Positions 1-9,258 of a stretch of 58,377 nucleotides of DNA are shown here, in pieces. Origin of the DNA: an uncultured Lachnospiraceae bacterium (GTDB lineage Bacteria; Bacillota; Clostridia; Lachnospirales; Lachnospiraceae); contig ONHZ01000061.1 of NCBI GenBank assembly GCA_900317755.1, positions 1 through 58,377 on the forward strand, written 5' to 3'. Made by a program: the position numbers and the translations under genes. Each line of letters begins with the position of its first letter. Position 1 is the first letter of the stretch. A model generated the notes under the pieces. That model did no database searches. It saw only the letters and a program-made list of their open reading frames with translations, and was not told where the DNA came from.

Positions 1-484
1 AGATCCTTCCGTCGTACCTGCTGCAGAGAAGTTCTTAAATGAAGTCTTCGATGCCATGAAGATTGAAGTAAAGATTGATTCAAAGCTTGATGCTGAGAAC
101 AATACACTCTCTATTGACCTCTCAGGCGATGAGATGGGTATGCTTATTGGAAAGCGTGGACAGACATTAGATTCTCTTCAATACCTTACCTCACTTGTCA
201 TTAATAAAGGACAGGAAAATTACACAAGGGTAAAGGTTGACACAGAAGATTACCGCGAGAGAAGAAAAGCTACGCTTGAAAACCTTGCAAAGAATGTTGC
301 AGGCCGTGTAAAGAGAACACACAGGAGCGTTTCACTTGAGTCGATGAATCCTTATGAGAGAAGAATCATCCACTACGCTCTTCAGGACAACCCATTCGTA
401 AATACCCACAGCGAAGGTGAAGAGCCATACAGACATGTCGTTGTCACACCAAAGAAGAATATTTCATACAATGATTATGAATAA
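1..484 (+). CDS. jag: Jag/KhpB RNA-binding protein, C-terminal part
   Basis: The gene is cut by the left edge: the frame is open from base 2, and the ATG at 56 is internal. What remains is a KH domain with the GKRG loop (GxxG signature) about 30 residues after that ATG, followed by an R3H domain ending in a Tyr-Arg-His-Val-Val stretch near the C-terminus. Jag/KhpB pairs with KhpA as an RNA chaperone influencing cell elongation and division in Gram-positive bacteria. It lies directly upstream of mnmE with overlapping ends, the classic rpmH-rnpA-yidC-jag-mnmE-mnmG order, so dnaA/oriC should lie just left of the window. The N-terminal Jag_N domain is outside the view. Confidence 0.93.
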   Translation, partial: DPSVVPAAEKFLNEVFDAMKIEVKIDSKLDAENNTLSIDLSGDEMGMLIGKRGQTLDSLQYLTSLVINKGQENYTRVKVDTEDYRERRKATLENLAKNVAGRVKRTHRSVSLESMNPYERRIIHYALQDNPFVNTHSEGEEPYRHVVVTPKKNISYNDYE

Positions 485-1892
485 TGATACTATTGCCGCC
501 ATTTCTACTGGAATGGCATCCGGCGGAATAGGTATTATAAGAATTAGCGGTCCCAAGGCAATAGCGCTTTGCGACCGCATTTTTATAAGAAATAAAAATA
601 ATAAAGAATCTGACGGGTTTCTTTCAAAGGCTGCGGCAAACACGATAAATTTTGGATTCATCTATGATCGTGATGCTGATGAAATTTTGGACGAGGTTCT
701 AGTTTCAGTTTTTAGGGCACCACATACGTATACCAGGGAAGATATCTGCGAGATCAACTGCCACGGCGGACTCTATGTCATACGAAGAATTCTTGATCTC
801 GTGATTTCTTCAGGAGCAAGACCTGCAGAACCTGGTGAATTTACAAAAAGAGCATTCCTTAATGGAAGGATAGACCTTTCAGAAGCAGAAGCCGTGATGG
901 ATACGATTTCTTCAACGAATGATTTTGCACTGAAGAATGCTGTGTCAGAATTATCCGGAAGATTATCTTCTGAAATAAGAAAAGTTCGTGAAGAGGTTCT
1001 TCATGAGACAGCTTTTATCGAAGCGGCTCTTGATGATCCGGAACATTACTCACTGAACGGATATCCGGCTGAACTTGATGAAATAATTTCTTCATGGGAA
1101 GAGACGTTGAGCAGGCTCTCAAAATCTTTTGATGAAGGGCAACATAGAAAGAATGGAATTCTGACGGTCATTGCAGGAAAGCCAAATGTCGGGAAGAGCT
1201 CTCTTTATAATTTGCTGACTGGAACCGACAGGGCGATTGTTACCGATGTTCCAGGAACGACAAGAGATACGCTTGAAGAAGATATTACGCTTGGCGATTT
1301 TACATTAAGACTTATTGATACAGCGGGCATTCATGAAACAGAAGATACAGTTGAAAAAATTGGCGTTGAGCGGTCAATCAATGGAATTGAGCGGGCTGAA
1401 CTTGTACTTTTTGTCACAGATGCTTACAATGGCATGGATGAAGAGGATGAAAAAATATTTTCATTAATCGGCGATAAAAAATGCGTCATCATTCGAAATA
1501 AAAATGATTTGTTTCCTGATGAAGCAGTCATGCTTGATGGCGTGTTACTAGGAAGTGCACTTAAAGACACAAATTTCAAGGTTTGCGATTTTTCTGCAAA
1601 GACTGGCGAAGGCCTGGATGAATTAAAGAAGATCATTTCAGATTTATTCTTCACGACAGACAGTTTTCTTTCAGACGAAATTTTCATCACGAATGAAAGA
1701 CAGAAATATGAAATTGATTCTGCTATTTCTGCACTATCGCTTGTAAAGCAGTCTATTTTAGATGGCATGACGGAAGACTTCTTCTCATCTGACCTTATGG
1801 ATGCTTACTCGCATCTTGGGAAGATTCTCGGTGAAGAAGTCGAAGATGATTTGGTCGATAAAATTTTCAAAGACTTTTGTATGGGGAAATGA
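477..1892 (+). CDS. mnmE: tRNA modification GTPase MnmE
   Basis: MnmE works with MnmG to install the (carboxy)methylaminomethyl group on U34 of certain tRNAs. The 471-residue protein has the N-terminal tetrahydrofolate-binding fold ([12 protein letters not shown] near the start), a G domain with Walker [10 protein letters not shown] at about residues 234-242, DTAG and NKND, and ends in the diagnostic FCMGK, whose Cys is the family hallmark. The start is taken at 477, overlapping the end of jag by 8 bases; ATG 471 two codons upstream is an alternative. The longer frame from 417 lies inside jag and is unlikely. The stop overlaps the mnmG start as ATGA, indicating translational coupling. Confidence 0.95.
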   Translation: MNNDTIAAISTGMASGGIGIIRISGPKAIALCDRIFIRNKNNKESDGFLSKAAANTINFGFIYDRDADEILDEVLVSVFRAPHTYTREDICEINCHGGLYVIRRILDLVISSGARPAEPGEFTKRAFLNGRIDLSEAEAVMDTISSTNDFALKNAVSELSGRLSSEIRKVREEVLHETAFIEAALDDPEHYSLNGYPAELDEIISSWEETLSRLSKSFDEGQHRKNGILTVIAGKPNVGKSSLYNLLTGTDRAIVTDVPGTTRDTLEEDITLGDFTLRLIDTAGIHETEDTVEKIGVERSINGIERAELVLFVTDAYNGMDEEDEKIFSLIGDKKCVIIRNKNDLFPDEAVMLDGVLLGSALKDTNFKVCDFSAKTGEGLDELKKIISDLFFTTDSFLSDEIFITNERQKYEIDSAISALSLVKQSILDGMTEDFFSSDLMDAYSHLGKILGEEVEDDLVDKIFKDFCMGK

Positions 1893-3763
1893 ACGAAAAA
1901 ATTTTAGAAGAAGAATATGATGTAGTTGTAGTTGGTGCCGGGCACGCAGGGTGTGAGGCTTCTTTGGCATGCGCAAGACTGGGACTGAATACGATTGTAT
2001 TTACCGTGAGCATGGACTCAGTTGCTTTTATGCCATGTAATCCGCATATCGGCGGTTCATCGAAGGGACATCTGGTAAGGGAAATTGATGCACTTGGCGG
2101 CGAGATGGGAAAGAATATTGACAAAACTTTCCTACAATCAAAGATGCTCAATACTTCGAAGGGTCCTGCCGTGCACAGCTTAAGGTGCCAGGCAGATAAG
2201 CTCATGTATTCGCTTGAGATGCGAAAGGTCTTGCAGCATCAGGACAATCTGACACTTCGCCAGGCTGAAGTTTCTGAAATATTAGTTGAGAACGATCAGA
2301 TTGCAGGTGTGAAGACAGTTTCCGGGGCAATCTATCATGCGAAGGCAGTAATTTTATGCACCGGCGTGTATTTGAATGCCCGCTGTCTTTTTGGTGACGT
2401 GATTGAGCATACTGGTCCAAATGGTCTCAAGGCGGCAACTTTCCTTACGGATTCTCTTATAGAACATGGCATTAAAATGCAGCGCTTCAAGACAGGTACG
2501 CCAGCAAGACTTGATGGCAGGACAGTTGATTTTTCAAAGACGGAGCCGCAGTATGGCGATCCGGTTGTAAAGCCATTTTCTTTTTCGACTGATCCTGCGA
2601 CAGTTCAGAAGGAGCAGGTTCCCTGTTACCTTACCTATACAAATGAAAAGACGCATGAAATCATCCGTGCAAATCTTGACCGCTCCCCTATGTATGCCGG
2701 TGTCATTGAAGGAACAGGACCAAGATACTGTCCTTCAATTGAAGACAAGGTCGTAAAATTTTCAGACAAACCAAGGCATCAGCTTTTTCTTGAACCGGAA
2801 GGCACCTGGACAAATGAAATCTATATCGATGGCATGAGTTCTTCTCTTCCTGAGGATGTGCAGCATAGGATGATTCATACAGTGCCCGGCCTTGAACATG
2901 CTAAGGTCGTAAGAAATGCATATGCTATCGAGTATGATTGCATTGCATCCGGACAGCTGAAGCTTTCACTTGAATTTAAGAATATACGAGGATTATTTTC
3001 AGGCGGTCAGTTTAATGGATCATCAGGTTATGAAGAAGCTGCTGCCCAGGGACTACTTGCAGGCATAAATGCCGCAATGGAGATTCTTGGTCGTGAGCCT
3101 GTTATATTAGACAGGTCTCAGGCTTACATCGGCGTTCTTATAGATGACATCGTAACAAAGGAAAGCTTTGAGCCTTACAGAATGATGACGAGCCGCGCAG
3201 AATACAGGCTTCTTCTTCGCCAGGATAATGCAGACCTTCGTCTTACAGAAATTGGTCACAAGGTCGGTCTCATTTCAGATGAAAGGGCAGAATATGTTGC
3301 AAAGAAAAAGTCAGAAATTCAGACCGAAATCGAAAGGGTTTCAAATGTCAGCATCGGTGCATCAAAAAATGTAAATGATTTTCTTGCAACACTAAATTCC
3401 GCACCAGTTGCTACAGGAATAAAGCTCACAGACTTAATTCGCAGACCGGAATTAAATTACGAAGTTCTTGCACCGCTTGATACCGATAGACCAGCTCTTT
3501 CCGATGAAGTCACAGAGCAGGTAAATATTGATATAAAATACAAAGGATATATCGAGCGCGAGATGAAACAGGTCGAAGACTTTAAACGGGTCGAGTCACG
3601 GAAAATTCCGCCAGACTTCGACTACGAACAAGTCCCGTCCCTCCGCATCGAAGCCCGCCAAAAGCTTATCAAGATGCGCCCCGAATCCATCGGCCAGGCC
3701 TCTCGAATTTCCGGTGTCTCCCCGGCGGATATCCAAGTTTTACTTGTATACCTATCAAAGTAA
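1889..3763 (+). CDS. mnmG: tRNA uridine 5-carboxymethylaminomethyl modification enzyme MnmG
   Basis: FAD-dependent partner of MnmE in tRNA U34 modification. The protein is 624 residues, the normal family length, opening with the dinucleotide-binding motif [13 protein letters not shown] and containing the conserved [11 protein letters not shown] and [10 protein letters not shown] stretches; the C-terminal helical domain that contacts MnmE is present. I choose ATG 1889, which forms an ATGA overlap with the mnmE stop and has a GGGGAA stretch immediately upstream, over the TTG at 1877. No terminator follows; instead a palindromic element separates it from rsmG. Confidence 0.95.
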   Translation: MNEKILEEEYDVVVVGAGHAGCEASLACARLGLNTIVFTVSMDSVAFMPCNPHIGGSSKGHLVREIDALGGEMGKNIDKTFLQSKMLNTSKGPAVHSLRCQADKLMYSLEMRKVLQHQDNLTLRQAEVSEILVENDQIAGVKTVSGAIYHAKAVILCTGVYLNARCLFGDVIEHTGPNGLKAATFLTDSLIEHGIKMQRFKTGTPARLDGRTVDFSKTEPQYGDPVVKPFSFSTDPATVQKEQVPCYLTYTNEKTHEIIRANLDRSPMYAGVIEGTGPRYCPSIEDKVVKFSDKPRHQLFLEPEGTWTNEIYIDGMSSSLPEDVQHRMIHTVPGLEHAKVVRNAYAIEYDCIASGQLKLSLEFKNIRGLFSGGQFNGSSGYEEAAAQGLLAGINAAMEILGREPVILDRSQAYIGVLIDDIVTKESFEPYRMMTSRAEYRLLLRQDNADLRLTEIGHKVGLISDERAEYVAKKKSEIQTEIERVSNVSIGASKNVNDFLATLNSAPVATGIKLTDLIRRPELNYEVLAPLDTDRPALSDEVTEQVNIDIKYKGYIEREMKQVEDFKRVESRKIPPDFDYEQVPSLRIEARQKLIKMRPESIGQASRISGVSPADIQVLLVYLSK

Positions 3764-3793
3764 TTTTGTTACTTGCAAATAATGAGTGCGCGA

Positions 3794-3937
3794 GAAGAAC
3801 AAAACTATCTAAGAAAAAGTCTTGATTTTACTCGTTGCTTAGCGATAAACGAGCCGGAAGGCGAAGTTTGAGCTTATGCAACGCAAGCAAAAATCACGAA
3901 GCCGAGAGGCGCCTTTTTCGTGATAGTTTTGTTCTTC
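3794..3937. repeat. Composite palindromic intergenic element, copy A
   Basis: The mnmG-rsmG gap is bounded by perfect 16-base inverted arms (GAAGAACAAAACTATC at 3794-3809 and its complement at 3922-3937). Inside are CTCGTT/AACGAG (3831-3853) and TCACGAA/TTCGTGA (3894-3923). The interior shares words with the element at 39468-39677: TAGCGA, AAACGA, TTTG and GAGCTTA in the same order. No coding sequence is evident. It may be a structured RNA between two cotranscribed genes or a miniature mobile repeat. The arms are seen directly; function is unknown. Confidence 0.7.
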
Positions 3938-3948
3938 GGGACACGTAA

Positions 3949-4779
3949 ATGACAATTATGAATAAAATAGAAGTAATTGAAAATTTTAGTAGTGAAGTAA
4001 GTGCATTGGGTGTTGCTTTAAGCGAGCACCAGCTTTCGCAGTTTGCGCAGTTTTATGATCTTCTGATTGAGAAGAATTCCGTGATGAACCTGACGCGCAT
4101 CACAGAATTTGACGAAGTATATTTTAAGCACTTCTACGATAGCCTGAGCATTTTGAAATTAGAAAAGATTGACGGCAGGATGTTGACCGAAATTTTTTCT
4201 TCTAATATAAATGTACTTGATCTTGGTACCGGGGCTGGCTTTCCAGGTGTGCCTCTAAAAATTGCATTTCCTGAAATAAATATTACCTTTGCAGATTCTG
4301 TTAATAAGAAGCTGAATTTTATTTACGATGCCTTAGAAGAAATTTTTGCTGATGAAATTTCAGACGCAAAGGAAATAGAAAAATCTGACGACAAGAAAAT
4401 TATTATGAAGAATGGTTTTGGCACTATTCGTATTATTCATGGCCGTGCAGAAGATTTAGGCCACAGAAAAGATTTGCGTGAGCACTATGATTTTGTGGTT
4501 TCCCGTGCGGTTGCAAATCTTTCCACTTTGTCTGAATACTGCCTTCCATTTGTAAAAGTCGGCGGACATTTTATTTCTTACAAATCATCAGACTGCAGAC
4601 AAGAAATTGCAGAATCAAAAAATGCTGTGAAAATATTAGGCGGCGTAAAATCAAAAGAACTTGAATTTAACCTTCCGTTTGATTACGGCAATAGATTATT
4701 AATAGACATAAAAAAGAACATTTCTACAAAATCAAAATACCCAAGGAAGGCTGGCCTTCCCTCAAAGCAGCCTTTATAG
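3949..4779 (+). CDS. rsmG: 16S rRNA (guanine-N7)-methyltransferase RsmG
   Basis: Methylates G527 of 16S rRNA (E. coli numbering) using S-adenosylmethionine. The SAM-binding motif DLGTGAGFPG is at residues 91-100, followed by the acidic motif II region (ITFADSVNKK) and the later FVVSRAVANLSTL segment typical of the family. At 276 residues it is longer than usual; most of the excess is an Asp/Glu/Lys-rich insertion at about 133-157 between beta strands. ATG 3949 is used, with ATG 3958 as an alternative. It completes the mnmE-mnmG-rsmG origin cluster and is followed by a clear terminator. Confidence 0.93.
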   Translation: MTIMNKIEVIENFSSEVSALGVALSEHQLSQFAQFYDLLIEKNSVMNLTRITEFDEVYFKHFYDSLSILKLEKIDGRMLTEIFSSNINVLDLGTGAGFPGVPLKIAFPEINITFADSVNKKLNFIYDALEEIFADEISDAKEIEKSDDKKIIMKNGFGTIRIIHGRAEDLGHRKDLREHYDFVVSRAVANLSTLSEYCLPFVKVGGHFISYKSSDCRQEIAESKNAVKILGGVKSKELEFNLPFDYGNRLLIDIKKNISTKSKYPRKAGLPSKQPL

Positions 4780-4784
4780 TGCTT

Positions 4785-4818
4785 AAAAATCCGTGCATTA
4801 ACGGATTTTTATTTTTTC
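4785..4818 (+). terminator. Rho-independent terminator after rsmG
   Basis: A perfect 10-base stem (AAAAATCCGT / ACGGATTTTT) with a six-base loop is followed by a T-rich run, six bases after the rsmG stop. It ends the origin-proximal operon. Confidence 0.85.
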
Positions 4819-4839
4819 TCTCGACTTTAGCATAATAAT

Positions 4840-4854
4840 GTATTATCATAATAC
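4840..4854. promoter_or_regulatory. Perfect inverted repeat upstream of amino acid ABC genes
   Basis: GTATTAT-C-ATAATAC is a perfect 7-base-arm palindrome about 70 bases before the start of the binding protein-permease gene. Its size and position fit a dimeric repressor operator, but no regulator is adjacent, so the binding protein is unknown. Confidence 0.4.
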
Positions 4855-4925
4855 AAATCTAACAAACTATTAGGTTATCACGATTGACAGAGCAACAATC
4901 CGTCAAGATTTATTCAGGAGTTCTT

Positions 4926-6467
4926 ATGAATCGGAAAAAGTTTAATAAATTCATATTGCCAGCCCTTCTGGTGGCAATAGCAACAGCAGTATCATTTACA
5001 TTTTCTAATGTCTCACAAGCATCGAATTCAAAATCAGATAATGATGATAATACCTTCATCGTTGGTTTCGATGCAGAGTTCCCACCTTACGGATATAAGG
5101 ATGATAACGGCGAGTATGTGGGTTTCGATCTTGACCTCGCACAGGAGGTTTGTAACCGCCGGGGCTGGACACTTGTGAAGCAGCCAATCGACTGGGATTC
5201 AAAGGATATGGAATTAAATTCCGGCTCCATCGACTGTATCTGGAATGGTTTTACGATGAACGGCCGAGAGGATGACTATACCTGGTCTTCAGCTTATGTA
5301 GATAATTCCCAGGTCGTTGTAGTTCCGACTAATTCTGATATTAAGGAACTTAAAGATCTTGCAGGCAAGGTCGTCATCGTTCAGGCTGATTCATCAGCAC
5401 TTGCTGCATTTACCGGTGATGATGCAACAGATGAAAATAAAGAATTATGCGCATCCTTCTCAGAGTTGCAGCAGGTCAGCGATTATAATTCCGCATTCAT
5501 GTCTCTTGAATCCGGTTCTGCTGATGCAGTTGTACTTGATTATGGTGTTGCAAATTATCAGCTTAAAAATCGTGGCGACAAGTTCAGACTTCTTGAAGAA
5601 AAGGTATCTTCAGAACAGTACGGAATTGGATTTAAGAAGGGTAATACTAAGTTAAGAGATGAGGTTCAGGAAACTCTTAATGAAATGTTAGCTGATGGTA
5701 CCTTTGATAAGATTGCAGAGGACTGGGATCTTTCAGATTCAGTCTGCTTAGGTCAGGAAGGTGCCGATGCAGTCATGCAGGCTGAAAATGATGCGGCTTC
5801 GAGTGGAAGTTCATCATCTTCCTTTGGTTATATTATCATAGAATTATTAAAGGGTCTTCTCAATACGCTGGCAATCTTCTTCCTTACACTTATATTTTCA
5901 CTACCGCTAGGACTTCTTGTCTGTGCGATGAGAATGGCAAAAAACCCCATCCTTCACTGGATTGCAAGAGTTTATATTTCAATACTCCGAGGCACGCCGC
6001 TGATGTTGCAGCTCCTTGTTGTTTTCTTTGGTCCATATTATTTATTCGGTGTTTCCCTTTCAAATTCATTCAGATTCACAGCTGTCATTATTGGTTTCGT
6101 TATTAACTACGCTGCATATTTTGCGGAGATTTTCCGTGCAGGCATTGAGGGTGTTCCAAGCGGTCAGTGGGAAGCCGCAGATGTACTTGGCTATTCAAAG
6201 AGCCAGACATTCTTCAAGATTATTTTCCCTCAGATGGTAAAGAGAACACTTCCACCAGTCACAAACGAAGTCATTACGCTTGTAAAGGATACATCGCTTG
6301 CATTCGCGCTTGCCTATACTGAAATGTTTACAATTGCAAAGCAGGTTGCAGCAGCAAATTCAAATATTATTCCGCTCTTTGTAGCCGGCATCTTCTACTA
6401 CATTTTCAACTTTGTAGTTGAATTTGTAATGGGCAAGATTGAAAAGAAAATGAATTATTTTGAGTAG
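4926..6467 (+). CDS. Polar amino acid ABC transporter, fused binding protein and permease
   Basis: A 513-residue fusion. An N-terminal signal-like segment (basic start, hydrophobic stretch, Ala-rich end) leads to a family 3 solute-binding domain (about residues 40-280, with FDAEFPPYGYKDDNGEYVGFDLDLA-type features), then a HisM/GlnP-type permease with several membrane spans and an EAA-like loop containing GQWEAADVLGYS. The start at ATG 4926 has AGGAG ten bases upstream; the TTG 42 bases earlier lacks one. The ATPase follows nine bases later. Such fusions occur in Gram-positive glutamine/arginine transporters and tether the receptor to the membrane. Substrate is not determinable from sequence; a polar amino acid is likely. 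Confidence 0.9.
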   Translation: MNRKKFNKFILPALLVAIATAVSFTFSNVSQASNSKSDNDDNTFIVGFDAEFPPYGYKDDNGEYVGFDLDLAQEVCNRRGWTLVKQPIDWDSKDMELNSGSIDCIWNGFTMNGREDDYTWSSAYVDNSQVVVVPTNSDIKELKDLAGKVVIVQADSSALAAFTGDDATDENKELCASFSELQQVSDYNSAFMSLESGSADAVVLDYGVANYQLKNRGDKFRLLEEKVSSEQYGIGFKKGNTKLRDEVQETLNEMLADGTFDKIAEDWDLSDSVCLGQEGADAVMQAENDAASSGSSSSSFGYIIIELLKGLLNTLAIFFLTLIFSLPLGLLVCAMRMAKNPILHWIARVYISILRGTPLMLQLLVVFFGPYYLFGVSLSNSFRFTAVIIGFVINYAAYFAEIFRAGIEGVPSGQWEAADVLGYSKSQTFFKIIFPQMVKRTLPPVTNEVITLVKDTSLAFALAYTEMFTIAKQVAAANSNIIPLFVAGIFYYIFNFVVEFVMGKIEKKMNYFE

Positions 6468-6476
6468 GAGTTTGCT

Positions 6477-7241
6477 ATGTCATTATTAGAAATAAATCAT
6501 CTGAAAAAATCCTTTCATGGAAATGAAGTGCTGTCAGATATTTCACTAAGCGTGCAGGAAGGGGAAGTGCTTTCCATTTTGGGACCGTCTGGTTCTGGAA
6601 AATCTACTCTTCTTCGATGTGCAACATTTCTTGAGACGATGGACTACGGCACGCTTTCTTATGATGGAGAAGCTGCCACAGTAAATAATGCTTCAGAACC
6701 AACGAAGTATGCGGACAAGGATACCATCAGGAAATTAAAAAATAATTTCGGATTAGTATTCCAGTCTTTCAATCTTTTCCCACATTATACGGTATTAAAG
6801 AATCTTATCGATGCTCCTGTTTCAGTTCAAAAGAGGGACAAAGATGAAGTTACAAAAGAAGCCATTGCTCTTCTTGATAAGGTCGGACTTTCTGATAAAA
6901 AAGATGCATATCCGGACCAGCTCTCAGGTGGACAGAAGCAGAGGGTTGCAATTGCAAGAGCACTTGCTATGAAGCCGAAGATGCTTTTCTTCGATGAACC
7001 AACAAGTGCACTTGATCCAGAAATTACCGCCGGGATTCTAAAAGTAATGCGTTCACTTGCCGAAGAAAATATGACAATGGTGATCGTTACACATGAAATT
7101 GGATTTGCTAAAAATGTTTCCGACAGAGTCATCTTTATGGACGGCGGAGTGATTGTTGAGGAAGGTACGCCAGCTGAAGTCATCGACAACCCTTCAAATG
7201 AAAGAACCAAGGCATTCTTACAGAAGATGGATGTGAAGTAA
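6477..7241 (+). CDS. Polar amino acid ABC transporter ATP-binding protein
   Basis: A 254-residue ATPase of the GlnQ/HisP type that energises the fused receptor-permease immediately upstream (nine-base gap, AGGAG at the junction). Walker [10 protein letters not shown] is at residues 36-44, the signature [15 protein letters not shown] follows the Q-loop FQSFNLFPH, Walker B is [12 protein letters not shown] and the switch His lies in VTHE. The two genes encode a complete importer. Confidence 0.95.
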   Translation: MSLLEINHLKKSFHGNEVLSDISLSVQEGEVLSILGPSGSGKSTLLRCATFLETMDYGTLSYDGEAATVNNASEPTKYADKDTIRKLKNNFGLVFQSFNLFPHYTVLKNLIDAPVSVQKRDKDEVTKEAIALLDKVGLSDKKDAYPDQLSGGQKQRVAIARALAMKPKMLFFDEPTSALDPEITAGILKVMRSLAEENMTMVIVTHEIGFAKNVSDRVIFMDGGVIVEEGTPAEVIDNPSNERTKAFLQKMDVK

Positions 7242-7280
7242 AACACATTAAGATTTACAAAAATTTTATACCTATCCGAT

Positions 7281-7308
7281 TTTGGATTTTACAATGTCCT
7301 TTTATACT
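7281..7308 (+). promoter_or_regulatory. Candidate sigma-A promoter for a tiny transcript
   Basis: TTTGGA at 7281-7286 and TATACT at 7303-7308 are separated by 16 bases, about 35 bases before a short hydrophobic reading frame with its own ribosome binding site. The -35 is imperfect. Confidence 0.45.
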
Positions 7309-7342
7309 TGAGATGAAATCAGGGAAAGAAAGGACATTCATT

Positions 7343-7393
7343 ATGGGACTTTTTCTATGCTTTTTAGCAGTAATTGCTTTATTAAATCTTTGA
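7343..7393 (+). CDS. 16-residue hydrophobic small protein
   Basis: MGLFLCFLAVIALLNL is encoded by an ATG frame with AGGA eight bases upstream, a candidate promoter before it and a strong terminator about 75 bases after the stop, so it looks like an independent transcription unit. The peptide is almost wholly apolar and could span a membrane or act as a small toxin or signal; none of these is shown. The rest of the 7242-7590 gap holds only the promoter, the terminator and AT-rich sequence. Alternatively the RNA itself is functional and the frame is fortuitous. Confidence 0.4.
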   Translation: MGLFLCFLAVIALLNL

Positions 7394-7469
7394 GACTTGA
7401 ACAATGGACAATTGAATTTTTCATGATGTTGGAGTCAATAAGAAAAATTTGAAATTCGGATTTTATTTG

Positions 7470-7490
7470 CCTGCGAAAGCAGGTTTTTTT
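7470..7490 (+). terminator. Rho-independent terminator
   Basis: CCTGC-GAAA-GCAGG followed by seven T residues: a stable GNRA-type tetraloop hairpin. It ends the short transcript that carries the 16-residue frame. Confidence 0.85.
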
Positions 7491-7590
7491 ATTTTTCCTT
7501 TAATAATTTTTATTGATATGATAAACTTTTGATTGATTAATTAATAGAATTTAACAATTTAATGCGGTAGCATGATGAATAAATAAAGCC

Positions 7591-8715
7591 ATGGACAAAA
7601 ATACATTCCTTGAATCAAAATCAGATGTAATCGATAAACATGTTTCCAATGATTATAAGCGTCAGTCAAATTTTGAACTATTGAGAATTTTTGCGATGCT
7701 CTTTATTATTGGGCATCATTTTTCTGTACATTCAGGATTTGTTTTTTCTGATTCATCCATTTCTATTGAGAGAGTCTGGCTGCAATTTATTTCTATGGGC
7801 GGCAAACTTGGTATAGATTTATTTATCATGATTTCCGGGTATTTTCTGATTAAGGTACAATCAATCAAAATTAGTAAAGCGGTTAAACTCTGGCTAATTA
7901 TGTTCACTTATTCTGTTGGCATTTATTTGGTATTCTTTTTTACTCATAAGGTTCCTAGTTTTGATGGTCAGTATTTTTTATGCTGCCTTTTTCCTGTTGC
8001 ATCTAACCAATGGGGATTCGCTACAAATTATTTTATTCTTTTTTTATTAGTTCCTTTGATTAATAAAGCATTAAATAATATTGATAGAAAAACTTATCGT
8101 AATTATTTGATATTATTTTTTATATTATGGTCTGTTCTTCCTACTCTGACAGGATTTTTCGTAATATTTAATGCAACATATGGTTTAAGCGATTTATTAT
8201 GGTTTATTTATTTATATGCTTTTGCTGGATATATTAGACTATATTTTGATGTAAAAAAACATAAACCTTATTTTTATTTTAGCATTGCTTTATGCTCTTC
8301 TATATTTATTTTGATATTCTTTATATTAACGAATAAATCTGCGACTTATCCATTATATTTTTCTGATCAGGCAGATTATTTTTATAAGCCGCAGTATATC
8401 ACATGTTTTATTGTCGCTGTATTTATTTTCTTATTTTTTGCTTCATTAAATATGCGATATTCAAAGATAATTAATATTATTGCTTCTTCTGTTTTTGGTG
8501 TATATTTGATCCATGATAATTTTCTTATGAGAACAAAATTGTGGATGGGTATTATTCATGGTACGGATTATCAGTACTCATTAAAAATTATTCCTTATTC
8601 TATTGGGGTTGTAATAATAATTTTTTGTGTTTGCTCTATTATTGAACTTATTAGGATATATTTAATTGAAAAGCCTTATATGAAGTTTTTTGCTAGATTG
8701 GATAAGAACAAATGA
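7591..8715 (+). CDS. Acyltransferase 3 family membrane protein
   Basis: 374 residues, about ten hydrophobic segments. The N-terminus has the family pattern NFELLRIFAMLFIIGHHF, where the Arg and paired His match the acyltransferase 3 (OafA/WecH-like) signature; these enzymes O-acylate surface glycans or other envelope molecules. No clear ribosome binding site precedes ATG 7591. The stop overlaps the next gene by four bases (ATGA). The gene and its two followers are visibly richer in A+T (many Phe, Ile, Tyr, Asn codons ending in T/A) than the flanking operons, suggesting accessory origin. The acceptor is unknown. Confidence 0.82.
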   Translation: MDKNTFLESKSDVIDKHVSNDYKRQSNFELLRIFAMLFIIGHHFSVHSGFVFSDSSISIERVWLQFISMGGKLGIDLFIMISGYFLIKVQSIKISKAVKLWLIMFTYSVGIYLVFFFTHKVPSFDGQYFLCCLFPVASNQWGFATNYFILFLLVPLINKALNNIDRKTYRNYLILFFILWSVLPTLTGFFVIFNATYGLSDLLWFIYLYAFAGYIRLYFDVKKHKPYFYFSIALCSSIFILIFFILTNKSATYPLYFSDQADYFYKPQYITCFIVAVFIFLFFASLNMRYSKIINIIASSVFGVYLIHDNFLMRTKLWMGIIHGTDYQYSLKIIPYSIGVVIIIFCVCSIIELIRIYLIEKPYMKFFARLDKNK

Positions 8716-9254
8716 AAGATTTATATTTTGCCAGACATGGTCAGACAGAATGGAATGTTGAGAATAAAATTTGCGGTGCTTCTGAATCACCGCTTACTGA
8801 GTTGGGAAGACAGCAGGCTGTGACGCTTGCACAGAATATTATTGAATCAAAAGTGCAAATAGATGAGATTTTATATTCCCCTTTATCACGGGCGGCAGAT
8901 ACTGCAAAATTTGTTTCAAAGCTTACCGGTATTCCTGCAATCAAAGAAGAACGACTTCGTGAGCAGAATTTTGGTATTTGGGAAGGTACGCCCAGACATA
9001 GTGAAGGGTTTACGGCTGCAAAGTCAAATTTTATTGACTCTTATGGTTCTGGTGAATCTATGCTTAAAGTTGCCGCCAGAATTTATTCTTTACTTGATGA
9101 AATAAAAAATGATGACTCTGGTAAAATATATTTGCTCGTTGCACATAATGGAATTGCCCGTATGGTACAGTCTTATTTTTATGACATGACTAATGACGAG
9201 TTCGCTCATTTTGGAATTAAAAATTGTGAGCTCGTACGTTACTGTTTCACGTGA
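8712..9254 (+). CDS. Histidine phosphatase family protein
   Basis: 180 residues with the catalytic RHG at 8-10 (FARHGQTEWN), the downstream Arg/Glu region (SPLSRAADTA, EERLREQNFGIWEG) and the second catalytic His in VAHNG. This is the phosphoglycerate mutase/alpha-ribazole phosphatase superfamily; the substrate cannot be assigned. It starts inside the stop of the acyltransferase and its own stop lies in a parS-like palindrome shared with the start of the next gene. Confidence 0.88.
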   Translation: MKDLYFARHGQTEWNVENKICGASESPLTELGRQQAVTLAQNIIESKVQIDEILYSPLSRAADTAKFVSKLTGIPAIKEERLREQNFGIWEGTPRHSEGFTAAKSNFIDSYGSGESMLKVAARIYSLLDEIKNDDSGKIYLLVAHNGIARMVQSYFYDMTNDEFAHFGIKNCELVRYCFT

Positions 9255-9258
9255 AATG
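9243..9258. promoter_or_regulatory. parS-like site overlapping a gene junction
   Basis: TGTTTCACGTGAAATG matches the Firmicutes parS consensus TGTTTCACGTGAAACA at 14 of 16 positions, with an intact central 12-base palindrome. It spans the phosphatase stop (TGA 9252-9254) and the ATG of the next gene at 9256. Two better sites lie 1.2 kb downstream. Confidence 0.65.

Noticed and set aside
417-476. Longer N-terminus for MnmE
   Set aside because: The extension lies within jag and does not resemble MnmE; starts at 471/477 give the normal family length.
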